From contig NZ_JBFAKK010000008.1 of assembly GCF_040655735.1 (NCBI RefSeq), positions 62,001 through 126,000 on the forward strand: DNA of 64,000 nt, read 5' to 3'. The notes under the pieces were generated by a model, which made no database searches, had not been told where the DNA came from, and saw nothing but the letters and a program-made list of their open reading frames with translations. The position numbers were made by a program, and so were the translations under genes. Positions 61,410-64,000 of this stretch are shown here, one piece after another; within the stretch, counting starts at the first letter, position 1, and the number at the start of each line of letters is the position of its first letter. The stretch is from Phytomonospora sp040655735. GTDB taxonomy: Bacteria > Actinomycetota > Actinomycetes > Mycobacteriales > Micromonosporaceae.

Positions 61410-64000
61410 CCGATGGCCATGTCCACGAAGCGCGACAGGTGGAGCTGCGCGGCGACGGTGATGGTGTCGGTGGGGCCGTTACGGTGCTTGGCGACGATGA
61501 AGTCGGCCTCGCCCGCGCGGGGGGATTCCTTGTCGTAGTAGTCCTCGCGGTGGAGGAGGATGACGACGTCGGCGTCCTGTTCCAAACTGTTGTGCATGGC
61601 TATGCAGTTGCCTAGGAAATTATGCATGCCTAGGACTGTCGCGTCGTAGACCTCGTGCTCGCCGATCGGTGTCACAGCGGTGATCTCGTCCCACAGGACG
61701 TCGTTGGTGGCCATCAGATCGAGCTGGGCGCTGTCGAGCACTTCGGCGACCTTGGCGAGCCGACCTCGGCTGGGTGAGCGTTTCCACATGGCGCTGCCGC
61801 AGAACTTGGTGTCCATCGCGTGGGCGAACTGGCGATGGCTCATCTTCTGTTCGGCTAGGGTCGCCCGAACACGGTTCCAGATCTCCTTGGGAACGGTGTC
61901 GACGTTGGTGTTGCTGGTGATCTGCTCCAATACCGCGCGCAGTTCGAGGCACTTGAGCCCGCGAGCCCCGTGGCAGCCGACGGATTTCAGGAAGCGCATC
62001 TGGTCGTCGCGGTCGGAGATGTCGAGGATGTACTGCGGCCGCACGCCTTCCTTGACGGCGACCGTGCGGAGCCTTCCGCTGATGCCGAAACGCAGCAGCA
62101 GTCGGGCCACCTCGTCGAGCATCCGTCGGCTCGTCGAGGAGTAGTAGATCGTGCCACCGCGTCCGTTCTTGCCGACCTGCACCGACCCGTCGGTCGCCCA
62201 CAGGTGGCGCAGGAAGAGCGCGACCTGCTCCTTCGGCAGGGAGAACACGCCGTCGGGGATGAACTTCTCGTGGGAGCGCAGTCCGAACAGGCCGAGACCG
62301 TCGAGCCACGCGGCGATCGGGTTGCGCCTGCCACGTGCGAGCTTGAACGGCGCAGGGAGGCGCAGGGAGGTCGCCCGGGCGGCCTCATGTTCGTCGCGTA
62401 CGCCCGTGATGCCGAAGTGCTTCGCGGCCTCGGTGACCGCCGTGAGGTTCTCCTCGTCGACGCTGGCGTAGCGGATCGGCTGTCCCTTGACGAAGGATCC
62501 GTCGCCGAGGAGGTGGGCGAGCATGACGACTTCGGGTTCGGCCCAGGGAGTGATTCGCAGCGGCGGCGGGATGTGCCGGGGGACGGCGATGCGGGATCCG
62601 ACGGTGAGTTCCCCGAGCGGCATCCAACCGTCGACGGTGAGAAGCGGGTGGTTCGCCGTGAGATCGACGGTGCGGCCCGAGGACATGGTGAGCCGGTAGG
62701 CCTCTTTGCGCCCGCTGGAAAAGGCGTGGGTCAGTGTGCGGGGGACGAGCTTGAGTCGCTCGTCCAGGGCCCAGACGGGGATGTCACGGACCTCGCCGGC
62801 CATGAGTTCGCCGATGGTGATCTCGGTGTTGGTGTCGGCGCGCATGAGGCGGGTGGAGGCGGTGACGCAGCCAGATTCACGTAGGTCCGACAGCTGCGGC
62901 CGCTTGTCGGTGCGCTGCTCGGGACCACGGTTGAGCTGTGCGACGGCGATGACCGGGCACTCCAGCTCCTTGGCGAGCAGCTTGAGGCCTCGCGACAGTT
63001 CGGAGACCTCCTGCTGGCGGCTCTCGACGCGCTTGGGGGAGCTCATCAACTGGAGGTAGTCGACGATGATCAGCTTGAGGTCCTGGCGCTGCTTGAGGCG
63101 GCGGGCCTTGGCGCGGATCTCCATGAGGTTCATCGAGGGGCTGTCGTCGACGAACAGGGGCGCCTCGCTGATCTCGCCCATGCGGCGGGCGAGTTTCGTC
63201 CAGTCGTCGTCGGAGAGGTCCCCGGAGCGCAGGACGTGCAGGGGGACGCGGGTCTCGGCCGACAGCAACCGCATGACGATCTCGACCTTGCTCATTTCGA
63301 GCGAGAAGATCGCCGAGGCGAGGTTGTGGTGCAGCGACGCCGAGCGCATGAAGTCCATGGCGGCGGTCGACTTACCGGCACCGGGTCGTCCGGCGACGAT
63401 GACGAGCTGGCCGGGGTGGAGGCCGTTGATGAGCCGGTCGAGGTCGGTGAACCCGGTGGGGACGCCGGCCATGGTGCCGCGCGAGCCGATGGCCTCGATC
63501 TCGTCGAGGGTGGGCTGGAGCAGCTCGGCCAGCACCGAGTAGTCCTCGTTGACGCGGCGCTCGGTGACGTCGTAGACGGCCTGCTGGGCGAGGTCGACGA
63601 GGTCGTCGATGTCGCGTCCCTGCCCGTTGGCGCTGCCGTAGCCGAGCTGCACGATGCGGGTGCCGGCCTCGATGAGGCGGCGCAGGGTGGCGCGCTCGCT
63701 GACGATGCGCGCGTAGTACGACGCGTTGGCCGCGGTGGGGACCGAGGAGATCAGCGTGTGCAGGTAGGGCGCGCCGCCGATCTTGCCGATCTCGCCGGAG
63801 TTGGTGAGGGCGGCGGCGACGGTGACCGGGTCGGCGGGCTCGCCGCGGCCGTACATGTCGCAGATGACGTCGTAGATGAGGGCGTGCGCGGGCCGGTAGA
63901 AGTCGTTGGTGGTGAGGATCTCGACCACGTCGGCGACGGCGTCCTTGGACAGCAGCATGCCGCCCAGGACGCACTGCTCGGCCGCGATGTCCTGCGGCGG
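61406..64000 (-). CDS. dnaB: replicative DNA helicase with intein (5' end outside the window)
   Basis: Hexameric 5'-3' helicase of the replication fork. Gene runs beyond the window on its N-terminal side; the first visible residues are PPQDIAAEQCVLGGMLLS, near the start of DnaB. Walker A is AGRPGAGKSTAAM (nt about 63385-63420), Walker B IIVDYLQLM (nt about 63040-63070), RESG precedes the intein and SLEQDADVVILLHRED follows it. Total visible frame 865 codons including the 427-codon intein. It ends with a 4-nt overlap into the cyclase gene. Located 34 kb after rplI. Confidence 0.96.
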   Translation of the reverse strand, partial: PPQDIAAEQCVLGGMLLSKDAVADVVEILTTNDFYRPAHALIYDVICDMYGRGEPADPVTVAAALTNSGEIGKIGGAPYLHTLISSVPTAANASYYARIVSERATLRRLIEAGTRIVQLGYGSANGQGRDIDDLVDLAQQAVYDVTERRVNEDYSVLAELLQPTLDEIEAIGSRGTMAGVPTGFTDLDRLINGLHPGQLVIVAGRPGAGKSTAAMDFMRSASLHHNLASAIFSLEMSKVEIVMRLLSAETRVPLHVLRSGDLSDDDWTKLARRMGEISEAPLFVDDSPSMNLMEIRAKARRLKQRQDLKLIIVDYLQLMSSPKRVESRQQEVSELSRGLKLLAKELECPVIAVAQLNRGPEQRTDKRPQLSDLRESGCVTASTRLMRADTNTEITIGELMAGEVRDIPVWALDERLKLVPRTLTHAFSSGRKEAYRLTMSSGRTVDLTANHPLLTVDGWMPLGELTVGSRIAVPRHIPPPLRITPWAEPEVVMLAHLLGDGSFVKGQPIRYASVDEENLTAVTEAAKHFGITGVRDEHEAARATSLRLPAPFKLARGRRNPIAAWLDGLGLFGLRSHEKFIPDGVFSLPKEQVALFLRHLWATDGSVQVGKNGRGGTIYYSSTSRRMLDEVARLLLRFGISGRLRTVAVKEGVRPQYILDISDRDDQMRFLKSVGCHGARGLKCLELRAVLEQITSNTNVDTVPKEIWNRVRATLAEQKMSHRQFAHAMDTKFCGSAMWKRSPSRGRLAKVAEVLDSAQLDLMATNDVLWDEITAVTPIGEHEVYDATVLGMHNFLGNCIAMHNSLEQDADVVILLHREDYYDKESPRAGEADFIVAKHRNGPTDTITVAAQLHLSRFVDMAIG
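61589..62869 (-). mobile_element. DnaB intein with LAGLIDADG homing endonuclease
   Basis: 427-residue intein in frame in dnaB, after RESG and before S(+1)LEQDA. It starts with Cys1 (CVTASTRLMRA), block B is TANHPLLTVDG, LAGLIDADG motifs are LAHLLGDGSF and LRHLWATDGSV, and it ends with blocks F/G, YDATVLGMHNFLGN and CIAMHN. All splicing residues (Cys1, the T-x-x-H, penultimate His, terminal Asn, extein Ser) are present. Both acidic residues of the endonuclease motifs remain, so splicing and homing are both plausible. Insertion point is the same as in the Synechocystis DnaB intein. Confidence 0.95.

Overview
This is a chromosomal window from a high-GC actinomycete. Evidence: strongly G/C-biased third positions, many GTG/TTG starts, apparent leaderless genes (a TANNNT box 6-8 nt before the start codon), PadR, DUF397, DUF2630 and DUF5318 families, and a block ino1-padR-DUF5318-ponA-GT87 ... 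rpsF-ssb-rpsR-rplI ... dnaB that matches the origin-proximal order of Mycobacterium tuberculosis (Rv0046c-Rv0058). The cysteine-free ribosomal protein S18 resembles, from memory, versions in Micromonosporales/Glycomycetales; I cannot name the genus. Two perfect parS sites (TGTTTCACGTGAAACA) support a position near the replication origin.

Layout. 1-6.4 kb: small enzymes and accessory genes (alpha/beta hydrolase, methyltransferase, GNATs, an XRE/DUF5753-DUF397 pair facing two tiny genes). 6.4-17.3 kb: conserved core with ino1 and padR, DUF5318, two tandem class A penicillin-binding proteins, an SGNH hydrolase, a LapA-like protein and a GT87 membrane mannosyltransferase. 17.3-25.4 kb: large membrane protein coupled to a deoxyribonuclease IV-like gene, a secreted surface protein, paired TPR paralogues, ArsR-type and TetR regulators, and a lipoprotein. 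25.5-27.2 kb: rpsF-ssb-rpsR-rplI operon with a strong terminator. 27.3-61.4 kb: about 34 kb that separates rplI from dnaB. It contains purine genes (purD and purB divergent; purS-purQ-purL overlapping operon), a trefoil-cysteine protease pair, several regulator/oxidoreductase pairs with clear palindromic operators, a fused 5-oxoprolinase, an LPVTG-anchored thioester surface protein, MOSC, acyl-CoA dehydrogenase and other enzymes. 61.4-64.0 kb: dnaB, incomplete at its 5' end, carrying a full-length LAGLIDADG intein.

The most notable signals are the two parS sites, the intein with intact endonuclease motifs, the cytosolic-looking trefoil-C70-like protease with a coupled unknown partner, the thioester adhesin, and a series of perfect operators (PadR, TetR x4 loci, LysR, WYL, DUF2975/XRE), including one TetR-like operator with no TetR gene beside it. 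No tRNA, rRNA, insertion sequence or CRISPR array was seen.
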